A DNA stretch of 64,000 bases from Rhizobium bangladeshense (GTDB lineage Bacteria > Pseudomonadota > Alphaproteobacteria > Rhizobiales > Rhizobiaceae), in the NCBI RefSeq assembly GCF_001662075.1, contig NZ_LYPL01000001.1, positions 62,001 through 126,000 of the forward strand, in the 5' to 3' direction. The translations under genes were made by a program, and so were the position numbers. Below the pieces are notes generated by a model. It had not been told where the DNA came from and did not search any database. It worked only from the letters and a program-made list of their open reading frames with translations. Positions 27,589 through 38,429 of the stretch are shown piece after piece (within the stretch, counting starts at the first letter, position 1; every line of letters begins with the position of its first letter).

Positions 27589-28683
27589 TTACTGGCCGGT
27601 AACGACCTTCGTCCAGATCCGCGTCGCGGTCCGCTGGGTCTTTGGGTCCCACGGCTTTACCGTGAACAGGTTCTTCATCACCTCTTCGGTCGGATAGATA
27701 GCCGGATCTTCCAGAACTTCCTTGCTGACGAACTGCTGCGAGGCCTTGTTGCCGTTCGCATAGAAGGTGTGGTCGCTCGCCTTGGCGATGACCTCGGGCC
27801 TCATCATGTAGTTCAGGAACTCATGGGCTTCGGCTACATGCTTGGCATCGGCGGGGATCGCCATCATGTCGAACCACATCTGGGCGCCCTGCGCGGGGAT
27901 CGAGTAGTTGACCTCGACGCCGTTCTTGGCTTCGGCGGCGCGATCGCGGGCCTGCAGCATGTCGCCGGAATAGCCGAAGGCGATGCAGATATCGCCGTTG
28001 GCAAGGGCGTTGATATATTCGGACGAATGGAACTTGCGGATATAGGGGCGGACCGCCGTCAGCAGTTCCTCGACCTTCTTGAAATCCTCCGCCTTGGTGG
28101 AGTTCGGATCGAGGCCGAGATAGCGCAGCGCCGTGGTCATGACGTCCTTCGGCGTGTCGAGCACGTAGATGCCGCAGTCCTTGAACTTTTCGGCGACCTT
28201 CGGATCGAAGATCACTTCAAGGCCGGGCTTGGCATCGGGACCCAGGATTTCAGCGACCTTCTTGACGTTGTAGCCGATACCGTCGGTCCCCCACATGTAA
28301 TCGACGGCATATTCATTGCCCGGATCGTATGCAGCGGTGCGCTGCTGGATCACGTCCCACATGTTGGACAGGTTCGGCAGCTTCGACTTGTCGAGCTTCT
28401 GGAAGACGCCGGCCTGGATCTGGCGCTGCAGGAAGTCGGCGGTGGGAACGACGACGTCATAACCGGTGCCGCCGGCAAGCAGCTTGGTTTCGACGGTCTC
28501 GTTCGAATCGAAGGTGTCGTAGACGACCTTGATGCCTGTTTCCTTGGTGAAGTCGGTCAGGATGCTGTCGTCGATATAATCCGACCAGTTGTAGACATTG
28601 ACCACGCGCTCCTGGGCAAAGGCCGGAGCGGCGGCAAAGAGCGCGGCGATGGCGGCGGCCGTCACACTTGCGATGGTTGACAT
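27589..28683 (-). CDS. potF: Periplasmic putrescine/spermidine-binding protein PotF-type
   Basis: 364 residues with an N-terminal signal peptide (about 23 residues, cut after APAFA). The mature start ERVVNVYNWSDYIDDSIL is the PotD/PotF hallmark, and DVVVPTADFLQRQIQAGVFQ and WGTDGIGYN are conserved polyamine-site regions. It captures putrescine or a related polyamine for PotGHI. A PuuA/PuuB-like pair elsewhere in the window could catabolise imported putrescine. The gene follows the ScfR-like regulator on the same strand with a 124-bp gap. Confidence 0.92.
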   Translation of the reverse strand: MSTIASVTAAAIAALFAAAPAFAQERVVNVYNWSDYIDDSILTDFTKETGIKVVYDTFDSNETVETKLLAGGTGYDVVVPTADFLQRQIQAGVFQKLDKSKLPNLSNMWDVIQQRTAAYDPGNEYAVDYMWGTDGIGYNVKKVAEILGPDAKPGLEVIFDPKVAEKFKDCGIYVLDTPKDVMTTALRYLGLDPNSTKAEDFKKVEELLTAVRPYIRKFHSSEYINALANGDICIAFGYSGDMLQARDRAAEAKNGVEVNYSIPAQGAQMWFDMMAIPADAKHVAEAHEFLNYMMRPEVIAKASDHTFYANGNKASQQFVSKEVLEDPAIYPTEEVMKNLFTVKPWDPKTQRTATRIWTKVVTGQ

Positions 28684-28807
28684 GACTTCTCCTGTTTGTT
28701 CAAAGCGTCCGCATCCCCGGACGTCTTTTCCCTCTGGTTTGCCCGCAGACTAAAAAGGAATTTCTAAGCCCACAAGCGCAAAAACTGCGCTCTCAACGAT
28801 TTCACAA

Positions 28808-30217
28808 TCACTGGAAGTCGAAGGCGCTGAGCCCCGCCACCATCTCGTCGAGCCCGAGCGGCCTCGTGACCGGCGGCTCGGCGCGGGAAAGGCAGCCGCG
28901 CCGCTCGCAGAGGCGACAGGCCGGGCCGATGGCGACCGGATCGACCGCCGTCATCTGCCCGTAGGCCAGGCCGTCGGCAAGGGCGGCGTCACAGCCGATC
29001 AGGATCGCCGTGCGCCTCACCCTTTCGCCAAATTCGACGCTCGGCCCCTCGAGCGTGCGGGCAACCGTCAGGAAGGATGCGCCGTCCGGCATGATGACCG
29101 TCTCGGCAAGAATCTGGCCCGGCTGCAGGAAGGCGGCGTGGATATTGAGCTTCGGACAGCCGCCGCCGAAACGGGCCTGCGGAAAGCCCTGGGCGCCGCC
29201 TCGCCGCAGCCGGTGGCCGGCGGCATCGATCTCCATCATGAAGAAGGGAACGGCCGCCGCCCCCGGCCGCTGCAGCATGGTCAGACGCGTCGCGGCATGG
29301 CCGAAAGAGACGCCGAAGCGGGCGCGCAGAATGTCGATATCGTAGCGCGTCGTTTTCGCCGCCGCCAGGAAGGCCTCATAGGGCATGGCGAGCGCCAGGG
29401 CCGCGATGCGGGCCAGTTCGAACCGGGCGATGCGGCGCGCCTCGGCGGAGGAGAGCGAGAGCTCGTCGAGCTCGGCATCGATCGCCGGCAGCAAAGCGAG
29501 GTTGGCCGCCTCGATAGCGATCTCATGCGCACGGTCGGCCGGCGACAGCCGCTCGGAAATGAACAGCCGCATCGAATGCCGATCGAAACGGCGACGCAGA
29601 TCCGGCATGACGTGCACCGGCAGGACGCGCACCGCAATGCCGCGCTCGGCGCGCAGCCAGTCCTTCAGCCCGGCGGCAAGATCGGTGCCGCCGGGAAGCG
29701 TCGCGGCAAAGGCTTCCGCCGCCGTCTCGATCCGGCCGAAATAGGCCGATCTGCGCTCCAGCGCCTCGCGTAGCTCGTCGAGCGGCAACCGGCCGGCGGC
29801 GACGGGTGCATGCCCTTCGGCCGCCATCAGCGCCGTCAGGTCCGACAGCCGGGCGGCCTGTTCGCGATAGGCGCGATAGAGCTTGATCATCCCGGCCGCG
29901 GCATTGGGGGCGGCCTCGGCCACTTCCACCAGTTCCTGGTCGCCAGGCAATTCGCCTGCAAGCAGCGGATCGGCGAAGACCTCCTTGAGCTGGCCGAGGC
30001 TGCCGCCGGTCTGGCCGCGCAACTCCTCCAGATCGACCCTGTAGACGGCCGCAAGCTTCAAGAGCAGCTGCACCGTCAACGGCCGCTGGTTGCGCTCGAT
30101 CAGATTGAGGTAAGAGGGTGATATTTCGAGCGCCTCGGCCATGGCGGTCTGCGTCAGCGCCAGCGCATTGCGGATGCGCCGCAATTTCGGGCCAGCGAAT
30201 ATCTTCCGTTCCGCCAT
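28808..30217 (-). CDS. Short-chain fatty acid regulator-type XRE/IrrE-like protein (ScfR/RamB family)
   Basis: 469 residues from the ATG at 30217 (AAGGGG site). The N-terminal XRE helix-turn-helix ([36 protein letters not shown]) is followed by an IrrE/ImmA-like middle domain in which the HExxH-type motif appears as [10 protein letters not shown] near residue 245, so the zinc site looks degenerate. The C-terminal DUF2083 domain has cysteines in [18 protein letters not shown]. RamB of Corynebacterium, of the same architecture, represses isocitrate lyase. Here the gene is divergent from aceA, which strongly suggests control of the glyoxylate shunt. Confidence 0.87.
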   Translation of the reverse strand: MAERKIFAGPKLRRIRNALALTQTAMAEALEISPSYLNLIERNQRPLTVQLLLKLAAVYRVDLEELRGQTGGSLGQLKEVFADPLLAGELPGDQELVEVAEAAPNAAAGMIKLYRAYREQAARLSDLTALMAAEGHAPVAAGRLPLDELREALERRSAYFGRIETAAEAFAATLPGGTDLAAGLKDWLRAERGIAVRVLPVHVMPDLRRRFDRHSMRLFISERLSPADRAHEIAIEAANLALLPAIDAELDELSLSSAEARRIARFELARIAALALAMPYEAFLAAAKTTRYDIDILRARFGVSFGHAATRLTMLQRPGAAAVPFFMMEIDAAGHRLRRGGAQGFPQARFGGGCPKLNIHAAFLQPGQILAETVIMPDGASFLTVARTLEGPSVEFGERVRRTAILIGCDAALADGLAYGQMTAVDPVAIGPACRLCERRGCLSRAEPPVTRPLGLDEMVAGLSAFDFQ

Positions 30218-30251
30218 TGTCACACCCCTTGACAGAGAAGCGGCGCCAACG

Positions 30252-30268
30252 TTTACAAATTTTACAAA
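30252..30268. promoter_or_regulatory. Twin TTTACAAA sites between the ScfR-like gene and aceA
   Basis: Two direct copies of TTTACAAA (30252-30259 and 30261-30268) with 9-bp register lie 35 bp upstream of the regulator start and about 140 bp upstream of aceA. They resemble the TTTGCAAA-type core bound by RamB. A role in autoregulation and aceA control is inferred. Confidence 0.5.
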
Positions 30269-30408
30269 TTCACAGCGCCACTCTGTCAATCCTCGTCATC
30301 TTAACCTCTTTTCGGCCAGGAAATCAAAGGTTCTTCTGGCCATTCCGCGCGATATTGTCAATCCTGTCATCAACACCCCTGATATCGGTTTTTAGTGAGG
30401 AGATTAGC

Positions 30409-31698
<1,290 letters not shown>

Positions 31699-31719
31699 CC
31701 CGAACAGGAGGACAGAACC

Positions 31720-31956
31720 ATGGCATCCATTTCACGCGTCCGGGAACGGGCCGAAGAGCAGACGTCCAGCATGAGCGAGGATCAGCAGACGACGATCCGC
31801 ATGCTCGCCAATGACCTGCACCGGCTGAACCAGTCGGTCATGAAAGCGGTCGAGGCCGGCGTCTCGGTCGAGCTGGTGCGCTCGGCCCGTCATCACGGCG
31901 GCGACGGCAATTGGGGCGACCTGCTCATTCCGGTCGTCGTCACCAACCGGCATTGA
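31720..31956 (+). CDS. Small conserved-looking protein downstream of aceA, 78 aa
   Basis: The ATG follows AGGAGGACAG, a very good ribosome site, 21 bp after the aceA stop, so it is almost certainly cotranscribed with aceA. The product is soluble and mostly helical (EDQQTTIRMLANDLHRLNQSVMKAVEAG), ending in a short strand segment (GDLLIPVVVTNRH). I do not recognise a characterised family. A role linked to the glyoxylate shunt is only a contextual guess. Confidence 0.75.
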   Translation: MASISRVRERAEEQTSSMSEDQQTTIRMLANDLHRLNQSVMKAVEAGVSVELVRSARHHGGDGNWGDLLIPVVVTNRH

Positions 31957-31992
31957 CCGGGACGGCCGATGCGGCCCCGACGATCGACCAGA

Positions 31993-32023
31993 GCGCCCGC
32001 GCATTCGACGAATGTGCGGGCGC
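31993..32023. terminator. Inverted repeat between convergent genes
   Basis: A near-perfect 15-bp inverted repeat (GCGCCCGCGCATTCG and its complement, one G-T pair) centred at 32008, in the gap between the small aceA-linked gene and the convergent LysR gene. No T-tract follows, so it is probably a weak or RNA-stabilising hairpin. Confidence 0.5.
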
Positions 32024-32024
32024 C

Positions 32025-32894
32025 TCAGCCGCGGCTCGGCCGTTTTCCGGCGAAGAGATCGGCATAACTTCGGATGAGCTTGGTCATGCGGTCGGCGACC
32101 ATGCGGATTTCGGGGCGATGACGGTCCTCGGCATTCATGACGATCCATTGGCGGTGGCGCAATTCCGGCAATTCGCCGCCCTGGCGCTGCAATTCCGGGT
32201 GGAGATCGCCGACGAAGCAAGGAAGCACGGTCTTGCCGGCGCCGGCGCGCACCAGATCCGGCAGCGAACGCGGCCGGTTTACGGTGGCGACGATCCCGGA
32301 TGCGGCATGGGCGTGCGGCCAGCGGAGATAGGCTGATATCGCCTCCTCCTCGCCGACGGCGATCCAGCGCTCGTCGGTCTCGGCGGCGTTGCGTCTGCTA
32401 TAGACGGCGTAGGCCACCTCCCCGAGCTGGCGGGCGGCAAGATTGCCCTCTTCCGGCTCAAAGGCGCGAATGCCGATATCGCTCTCGCGATAGGCTAGGC
32501 TCGCCCGCGCCTCGCCGATGGAGAGCGCAATGGCGAATGCATCGCCCGGCATGCGGATTGCGGCGAAATTCTCCGTCAGCAGCCAGGCGAGCCAGGTGCC
32601 GGCGGTGATCCTGACGGTCGTGCCGCCCTCACCGGATTGGCGCCAGGCTTCCACCTTGCGGGCGGCGGCTTCCATTTCCTGAAGATGATCGAGCAGCGCC
32701 TGGCCATCCTGCGTCAGGCGATAACCGGTCTGGCTGCGCGAAAACAAGGCGCGGCCGACCTCCTGCTCGAGATCGAGCATGCGCCGACCGACCGTGGCGG
32801 GGCTGAGCCCGCTGGCAGCGCTTGCTCCCGTCAGGCCGCCGAGCCGGGCGACTTGCAGGAAAAGCTGATAGGAATCCCAATTCGCGTTTTTCAT
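32025..32894 (-). CDS. LysR-family transcriptional regulator
   Basis: 289 residues. The N-terminal winged helix (WDSYQLFLQVARLGGLTGAS, SPATVGRRMLDLEQEVGRALF) is followed by a substrate domain (TTVRITAGTWLAWLLTENF onward). It is divergent from a small open frame at 32981 with an 86-bp gap that would hold its operator. Targets unknown. The HTH resembles that of the other LysR gene in this window, but the effector domains differ. Confidence 0.9.
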   Translation of the reverse strand: MKNANWDSYQLFLQVARLGGLTGASAASGLSPATVGRRMLDLEQEVGRALFSRSQTGYRLTQDGQALLDHLQEMEAAARKVEAWRQSGEGGTTVRITAGTWLAWLLTENFAAIRMPGDAFAIALSIGEARASLAYRESDIGIRAFEPEEGNLAARQLGEVAYAVYSRRNAAETDERWIAVGEEEAISAYLRWPHAHAASGIVATVNRPRSLPDLVRAGAGKTVLPCFVGDLHPELQRQGGELPELRHRQWIVMNAEDRHRPEIRMVADRMTKLIRSYADLFAGKRPSRG

Positions 32895-32980
32895 TAATGA
32901 AAAACATAGCGGGATTTTCCCTGTTTATGAAGAGGATTTTGACGCCTAGATAAAGTGATGTCTAACGGAAGGACATCGCC

Positions 32981-33235
32981 ATGTTCGACATGATCACCAT
33001 CGCCGGCGTCCACGGATACCGGCATTCCTGCAAGCCAAGCGGCTCAAAGGCGGATGAAGAGCGGTTCTATGCCGAGTTCGGAGACAGCAGCATCATTCGC
33101 TTCGCCGCCTGGCTGACTTCGATCGACCTCATTTTAAGGCGGATCGCAGCAAACGGAAAACGCCGCAGCGTTGCGGCGCAGTCCTGCGGCCGTCAGGGCC
33201 GTGCTCCTCAGGCAACTTTCCTTGCGCCGAGGTGA
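32981..33235 (+). CDS. Hypothetical small protein, 84 aa
   Basis: The ATG at 32981 follows GGAAGGA at good spacing and is divergent from the LysR gene. The first about 55 residues ([17 protein letters not shown]..., [19 protein letters not shown]) look coding. The tail runs through the chemoreceptor gene's terminator hairpin and into its 3' end, so the natural protein may be shorter or the gene may be a decayed LysR target. No family recognised. Confidence 0.35.
   Translation: MFDMITIAGVHGYRHSCKPSGSKADEERFYAEFGDSSIIRFAAWLTSIDLILRRIAANGKRRSVAAQSCGRQGRAPQATFLAPR
33161..33178 (-). terminator. Terminator after the first chemoreceptor gene
   Basis: CGCCGCA-GCGT-TGCGGCG stem-loop followed on the minus strand by TTTTCCGTTT, 30 bp after the stop of the chemoreceptor gene. 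Confidence 0.75.
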
Positions 33236-35055
33236 GCGGCCGCCGGTTCTGCGCCGATGCGGAAACGCTCGATCAGTGCCATCAGCGTATCGGCTTCGCC
33301 GGCAAGCAGGCGGCTTGCCTGCGTCGTCTCGGCAACCATCGAAGCGTTCTTCTGGGTCATCTGGTCCATGGCGTTGACCGAGCCGTTGACCTCCTGCAGC
33401 GCCGCCGACTGATCGCGGCTGGCGGTGGCGATGGTCTCGACATGGCCGCTGATCGCAATGATTTCCTGGCTGATCGAGGCAAGAACGCTGCCGGTCTTCT
33501 GGACCAGTTCGGAGCCGGCCGTCACTTCCCGGCTCGACGTCTCGATCAGCGCCTTGATCTCGCGCGCCGCATCAGCCGAACGCTGGGCGAGTTCGCGGAC
33601 CTCCTGGGCGACGACGGCAAAACCCTTGCCCGCCTCGCCGGCGCGCGCCGCCTCGATGCCGGCATTGAGCGCCAGAAGATTGGTCTGGAAGGCGATATCG
33701 TCGATCACCTCGGTGATCTGTTCGATCCGCTGCGAGGCCTCTTCGATGCGTTCCATGGCAGCGACGGCATCGCCGACGACGGTGCCGGAATTGTCGGCGG
33801 TCTTCTTGGTGGCGGCGACGACGCTGTTGGCTTCACGGGCACGCTCGGCGGAAGAGCGAACCGTGACGGTGATCTCTTCGACTGCGGCGGCGGTCTCCTC
33901 GAGATTTGCCGCCTGCGCTTCGGTGCGTTTCGAAAGTTCGTCGGCGGAAGCCGAGACGGCACCGCTGTTGCGCTGGATTGTCGAGGCGCTGTCGCGGATG
34001 CCGGAGAGCGTGTCCTGCAGCCGCAGCAGCGAGGCATTGAAATCGACGCGCAGTTGCTCCAGCCGGCCGACGAAAGGTGTGCCGATCGTTTGGGACACAT
34101 CACCTTGGGACAGGCGGCCGAGGCCGGCCGCAAGCTGATTGACGGCAAAGTCGATCTGGCTGTCGAGCGAGCGCTTGTCGGCATCGTTCCTGGCGCGTTC
34201 GGCATCGCTCAAGGCGCGCTGTTCGGCCGCCTCGGTTTCCAGGTCGCGGCGGGCGCGGGCGCTGTCGCGGAAGAGCGAGAGGGCGCGGCCGATCTCGCCG
34301 AACTCGTTTTTCTTCTCAAGACAGGGGATTGCCTCGTCGAGATCGCCCGATGAGATCGAGTGGACGCTGGCGGTCAGCGCCTGCAAAGGCTTCACCGACT
34401 GGCGGATCGCATAGAAGGCGAGAACGCCGACGAGCAGCATGACGACGGCGCCGATGCCGAGAACCAGGATCAGCAGCTCATTCATGCGCTGATAATAGAG
34501 CTCCATCGGAATGCCGATGAAGAGAATGCCGACATTGGCGTTCGATGCGTTCTTGATCGGGAAGTAGCCGGTCATAAATTCGCGGCCGAACAGTTGGGCC
34601 GGGCCGAAATAGGCTTCGCCCCGCGCCAGGACCGACTGGGCCGGGTGCTCGGCTGCAAGCTTGGTGCCGACGGCGCGGTCGCCATTTTCCTTCTTGACGT
34701 TGGTGGATATGCGGACGTAGTCGCTGCCCTGCTTCTGGAAGATGGTCGCAACACCGCCAATCGACTGTGCGGTGCGGTCGACCAGCGAATGATCGGCAAG
34801 GGCCGGAATGGCCTCTTCGGTGACGGCAGAGAGCTTGTTGTCCTTCACCTCGACCTTGGCCGCCTGATCGGCCGCGCCGTAGAGGACAGCCATGGCGCGG
34901 GCGGCGTCCCTGGCGTCGGAGACGGCGCCATCCATCACGTGGCGGCTGAGATTGTAATAGGTCACGCCGACAATGGCCGCTGTGCTGATCGCCAGCAGAA
35001 ACAGCGTAATGGCAACGATCTGGCGGACGATGGATGTAGAGAAAAGGCGCGGCAT
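33208..35055 (-). CDS. Methyl-accepting chemotaxis protein with Cache-type sensor
   Basis: 615 residues from the ATG at 35055 (GGGGG site); a GTG six codons upstream is a weaker alternative. TM1 is near residues 6-28. The periplasmic domain (about 30-185) resembles single Cache folds ([38 protein letters not shown]). TM2 is near 190-212, HAMP follows, and the C-terminal signalling domain contains [24 protein letters not shown] (in two parts: [14 protein letters not shown], then [10 protein letters not shown]). There is no C-terminal NWETF-type pentapeptide, so methylation enzymes would need to be recruited through another receptor. The ligand is unknown. It lies directly downstream of a second receptor gene. 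Confidence 0.9.
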   Translation of the reverse strand: MPRLFSTSIVRQIVAITLFLLAISTAAIVGVTYYNLSRHVMDGAVSDARDAARAMAVLYGAADQAAKVEVKDNKLSAVTEEAIPALADHSLVDRTAQSIGGVATIFQKQGSDYVRISTNVKKENGDRAVGTKLAAEHPAQSVLARGEAYFGPAQLFGREFMTGYFPIKNASNANVGILFIGIPMELYYQRMNELLILVLGIGAVVMLLVGVLAFYAIRQSVKPLQALTASVHSISSGDLDEAIPCLEKKNEFGEIGRALSLFRDSARARRDLETEAAEQRALSDAERARNDADKRSLDSQIDFAVNQLAAGLGRLSQGDVSQTIGTPFVGRLEQLRVDFNASLLRLQDTLSGIRDSASTIQRNSGAVSASADELSKRTEAQAANLEETAAAVEEITVTVRSSAERAREANSVVAATKKTADNSGTVVGDAVAAMERIEEASQRIEQITEVIDDIAFQTNLLALNAGIEAARAGEAGKGFAVVAQEVRELAQRSADAAREIKALIETSSREVTAGSELVQKTGSVLASISQEIIAISGHVETIATASRDQSAALQEVNGSVNAMDQMTQKNASMVAETTQASRLLAGEADTLMALIERFRIGAEPAAAHLGARKVA

Positions 35056-35210
35056 CAAAACCCCCGGCGACACAACAAGGGCTAAATTAGAGGAAAAGCG
35101 TTAAGGGAAATTTTCCGTAAATCTGAATTGGCCGGGATAAATCAATCGCCCTGTTTTCGGACATTTCGATCGGCCTGCCAAGGCGGCCGATCGCGTCTAT
35201 CAATACACAA

Positions 35211-35234
35211 ACGGCCCCGGAAAACCGGAGCCGT
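35211..35234 (-). terminator. Terminator after the second chemoreceptor gene
   Basis: ACGGCCCCGG-AAAA-CCGGAGCCGT, a 10-bp stem with one mismatch, followed on the minus strand by TTTGTGTATTG. A second inverted repeat (CGATCGGCC / GGCCGATCG, 35168-35193) follows. Together they separate the two tandem receptor genes, so each probably has its own promoter. Confidence 0.75.
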
Positions 35235-35259
35235 CGAAACAATGGAAATCAAGCGCAGA

Positions 35260-37791
35260 TCAGGCGGCGCGGTAGACCGGCGCTTCGCCCACCCCGCCGT
35301 CAATCTTGAACTGCTGAATGAGGCGGCGCAGCGCATCGGCCTCGTCGGCCAGTTCGCGGCTGGCGGCGGTCGTCTCCTCGACCATGGCGGCATTCTTCTG
35401 CGTCATCTGGTCCATCTGGTTGACGGTCGAGTTGACGCTCTGCAGCGCGTTGGACTGGTCGTGGCTGGCGCGGGCGATCATCTCGACATGCTGGCTGATC
35501 GTGACGATCTGGGCGCTGATCTTGGCGAGCACCGTGCCGGTCTCCTGCACGAATTGCGAGCCGGAGCTGACCTCGTTGGTCGACTTGTTGATCAGTCCCT
35601 TGATCTCCTGCGCCGCGGCGGCGGAGCGCTGGGCGAGTTCGCGGACTTCCATGGCAACGACGGCGAAACCCTTGCCGGCTTCACCGGCGCGCGCCGCCTC
35701 GATGCCGGCGTTGAGCGCCAGCAAATTGGTCTGGAAGGCGATCTCGTCGATGACGCCGATGATCTGCTCGATCTGGCGCGCGGCACCCTCGATGCGGCCC
35801 ATTGCGTCGATCGCGTTGTTGACGACGACGGCGGAATCGTCTGCGCTGCGCTTAGCCTGACGAACGATCTGGTCGGCATCCTTGGCGCGTTCGGCCGACG
35901 AGCGGACCGTGACGGTGATCTGGTCGACGGCAGCCGCCGTCTCTTCGAGCGAGGCGGCCTGCTGTTCGGTGCGCTTCGACAGATCCTCGGCCGACTGGGC
36001 CATCTGGTTGCCGTTGCCCTGGATCAGTTCGACATTGTCGCGGATCTGGCTCATCGTCGCCTGCAGGCGCAGCATCGAGCCGTTGAAATCCTGACGCAGC
36101 TGTTCGAGACGGCCGATGAAGGGCGTTTCGATCGTCGTTGAAATATCGCCCTGCGACATGCGCTCAAGTCCGGCGGCGAGCGCATTGACCGCAAATTCGA
36201 TCTGCCGGTCCATCTCGCGCTTTTCGGCGTCGTTGCGCTGGCGCTCGTGTTCGGCGGCGGCCCTTTCCTCGTCGCTCTGCTCCTCGATGCGGATCTTCGA
36301 GATGGCATTTTCCTTGAAGATGCCGAGGGCGCGGGCCATGTCGCCGATTTCGTCGTAGCGCTGCTCGCCTGAAATGCTGGTATCCAGCGACCCTTCGGCG
36401 ATGCGGCGCATGGCGGCCGTGATCTGGCTGATCGGACGCTGCAGCGTCAGCACCAGGGCGATGCCGCCGAGGATCGACAGCAGGATGCCGAGACCGGTGG
36501 TGAGCACCGAGATGCTGTTTGCCTGGGTGCGCTCGGTGCCGGCCGTCTGTTTCTGCAGCTCGGCGAAATCGGTCAGCTTCGTCCAGATCTGGTCGAGTTC
36601 CTGGCGGGCGGCGGCATAGGCCGTGACGCGTTCACCGATCGTATCGACGATCTTCGAGCCACCGCCGGAAATGGCGTCGAGGGCCGGCTGGATCGCGCCG
36701 GAAATGCCTTCGGCAAAGCCCATGCCCTTGGCGCTCGTGGTCAGCACCTGCATGTCCTTGCCGAGCGTGCCGGCCTGCTGCTGCAGGCGCACGAGGTTGT
36801 CCTTGCTCGAATTGGAGAGGAAGTCGGACAGCACGATCTGCAGCGCATAGACGGAATTTTCCAGACGACGCGTATCCTGCAGGACGGAGTTGGTCTGGGC
36901 GATGCGGCCTTCGAGCTCGGCGAACCGCTGGGTCGCCTCGCGCATTTTCTGCGTCGCGGTCAGCTGCGTATAGGTCGAGGTCTGGCGGAAGCGGGACACG
37001 AGACGGCCGAGTTCGGCGACGTTCTCGTCGGTCGGCGCGGGCATCTGGGCGATCGCCTTGATGCTGTCGATGGTCGCCGCCAGGGCGTCGATGACGTTTT
37101 TCTGATTGGTCGGAACCGAAATGGCGATCAGGCGCTGGGCCTTGACGATCTCCGGCATCTGTTCGTTGATGAAGGCGATCTTGTCCTGCGGCGTCTGCGG
37201 CTTGCTAAAGCCGCTGGCGACGGTACCGAGGAAATCGCCGCCCTTCAGCAGGCGGTCGGCGGTGCGAAGGGTGACGGTTGCTGCACTCTCGTCGCGCTGC
37301 AGCGCGGTCTGCAATTCCTCGGCCTGGTAGGAGACGGTGAAGCGGGTGCTGATCAGGCTCTTCTGCGCCGCGTCGATCTGCTCTTGCAGCGCGAGCTCCT
37401 GCTCATGCAGCGCCCAGAGCTTGTCGACGACGCCTGAAATGTCCTTGGTGCGGCTCGAGGCTTCGGCAAGGCTGTCGCGGCCGGCAGCCTGTTCGCCCAC
37501 CTGGTTCAACGTCTGGTCGAGCACGCCCTGCTGGGTCTTCAGATCGGTGAGCAGCTTGTCGCGCGCCTGCTGACTGGTGATGCGCAGGAAGTCGTCCATC
37601 GAACCGTAGAGATCCTTGAACCCGCTCAGCGACTGCAGCACGCTGTTGGAGATTTCCATGCGGCCCTGCAGAAGTCCGGAAGCATAAAGGCCCGTCAGGC
37701 CCACCGCCGAAATGGTCACAACGAAGGGCAGAACGAAGATCAGGACTTTCGTCTTGATCCTGAAGCGGGAAAGAATCTTGTCAATCAACAT
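35260..37791 (-). CDS. Methyl-accepting chemotaxis protein with large helical sensor domain
   Basis: 843 residues. TM1 is near 15-37, then a long periplasmic region (about 38-405) that is almost all helical with Gln/Leu/Thr heptads, unlike a Cache fold. TM2 is near 410-432 (SVLTTGLGILLSILGGIALVL), followed by HAMP (LQRPISQITAAMRRIAEGSLD) and the signalling tip [20 protein letters not shown]. The C-terminus lacks a CheR-binding pentapeptide. The signalling half is very close in sequence to the receptor encoded just downstream, suggesting tandem duplication followed by sensor-domain exchange. The ligand is unknown. The 316-bp gap upstream (37792-38107) shows no gene or obvious element. Confidence 0.9.
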   Translation of the reverse strand: MLIDKILSRFRIKTKVLIFVLPFVVTISAVGLTGLYASGLLQGRMEISNSVLQSLSGFKDLYGSMDDFLRITSQQARDKLLTDLKTQQGVLDQTLNQVGEQAAGRDSLAEASSRTKDISGVVDKLWALHEQELALQEQIDAAQKSLISTRFTVSYQAEELQTALQRDESAATVTLRTADRLLKGGDFLGTVASGFSKPQTPQDKIAFINEQMPEIVKAQRLIAISVPTNQKNVIDALAATIDSIKAIAQMPAPTDENVAELGRLVSRFRQTSTYTQLTATQKMREATQRFAELEGRIAQTNSVLQDTRRLENSVYALQIVLSDFLSNSSKDNLVRLQQQAGTLGKDMQVLTTSAKGMGFAEGISGAIQPALDAISGGGSKIVDTIGERVTAYAAARQELDQIWTKLTDFAELQKQTAGTERTQANSISVLTTGLGILLSILGGIALVLTLQRPISQITAAMRRIAEGSLDTSISGEQRYDEIGDMARALGIFKENAISKIRIEEQSDEERAAAEHERQRNDAEKREMDRQIEFAVNALAAGLERMSQGDISTTIETPFIGRLEQLRQDFNGSMLRLQATMSQIRDNVELIQGNGNQMAQSAEDLSKRTEQQAASLEETAAAVDQITVTVRSSAERAKDADQIVRQAKRSADDSAVVVNNAIDAMGRIEGAARQIEQIIGVIDEIAFQTNLLALNAGIEAARAGEAGKGFAVVAMEVRELAQRSAAAAQEIKGLINKSTNEVSSGSQFVQETGTVLAKISAQIVTISQHVEMIARASHDQSNALQSVNSTVNQMDQMTQKNAAMVEETTAASRELADEADALRRLIQQFKIDGGVGEAPVYRAA

Positions 37792-38103
37792 GGCGTTCCG
37801 GGCCTTTCATACACTACTCCTCCCGCGGGCAGCCATCAGGCGCGCCAGCCGAGTGCACATCAACTATTCTCTTTACATCGGGGAACCCGGAAGCCAGGCG
37901 GCAGTCATTGCCGGTTCATGTCCAAGCAAGTTGGAGATGCCCAAATAATCGCGGGCAATTGTGTCAGATTAGATATTAATTTTCAGATAAGCGGTGATGG
38001 CGGTTAAAAGCCAAGGCGGTGAAATAGTTGCAATTTATGCCCCACAGGACCGCGATGTCGCGATCGGAAGGCCGCAAGGTTTACTTTCGGATGCAAGGAC
38101 AGG

Positions 38104-38247
38104 TCAGAGGACGTGCGCGAGCAGCAGCGCCAGGCTGGCCGCTGTGGCGCCGGCTGCGAGCATCAAATATCGCAGGACGGCCATCCTGATGTCAGGCTTT
38201 GCCTGGGTGATTGCGATGGCGCGGGCGCGTCGTGCGTGTCTGGTCAT
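38104..38247 (-). CDS. Small single-helix membrane protein, 47 aa
   Basis: A short gene read directly from the sequence. ATG at 38247 follows GTGAGG, and the frame closes with TGA at 38104. The N-terminus is strongly basic (MTRHARRARAIAITQAKPD), followed by one hydrophobic helix (about 28-46, LMLAAGATAASLALLLAHVL), so an N-in inner-membrane topology is likely. It is alone in a 640-bp interval between the chemoreceptor and the flavoprotein genes; I see nothing else supported in 38248-38429. Function unknown; the topology pattern and ribosome site are the evidence. Confidence 0.5.
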   Translation of the reverse strand: MTRHARRARAIAITQAKPDIRMAVLRYLMLAAGATAASLALLLAHVL

Positions 38248-38429
38248 GCTCGAAACCTCACTCTTCTGACACAACAATCCAACAAAACGGCTTGCCGGTA
38301 AAGCTTAATCTAGGAAGAGCTTTGCAAACCGCCAATTGAGACAGGATGGCGCACCTCTCTTAAGAAGTCTTGAATCGTATTGCTAATATACGCGGCAGCA
38401 GTTCCGCCGATATGCAGGAAAGGAAAGCA

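Noticed and set aside
30118..30408. An N-terminal extension of isocitrate lyase
   Set aside because: It would overlap the divergent regulator's coding sequence. The ATG at 30409 has a ribosome site and matches the family N-terminus.
32981..33235. Treating the 84-codon frame as a firm gene
   Set aside because: Its second half runs through the chemoreceptor terminator and coding end; kept only as a low-confidence feature.
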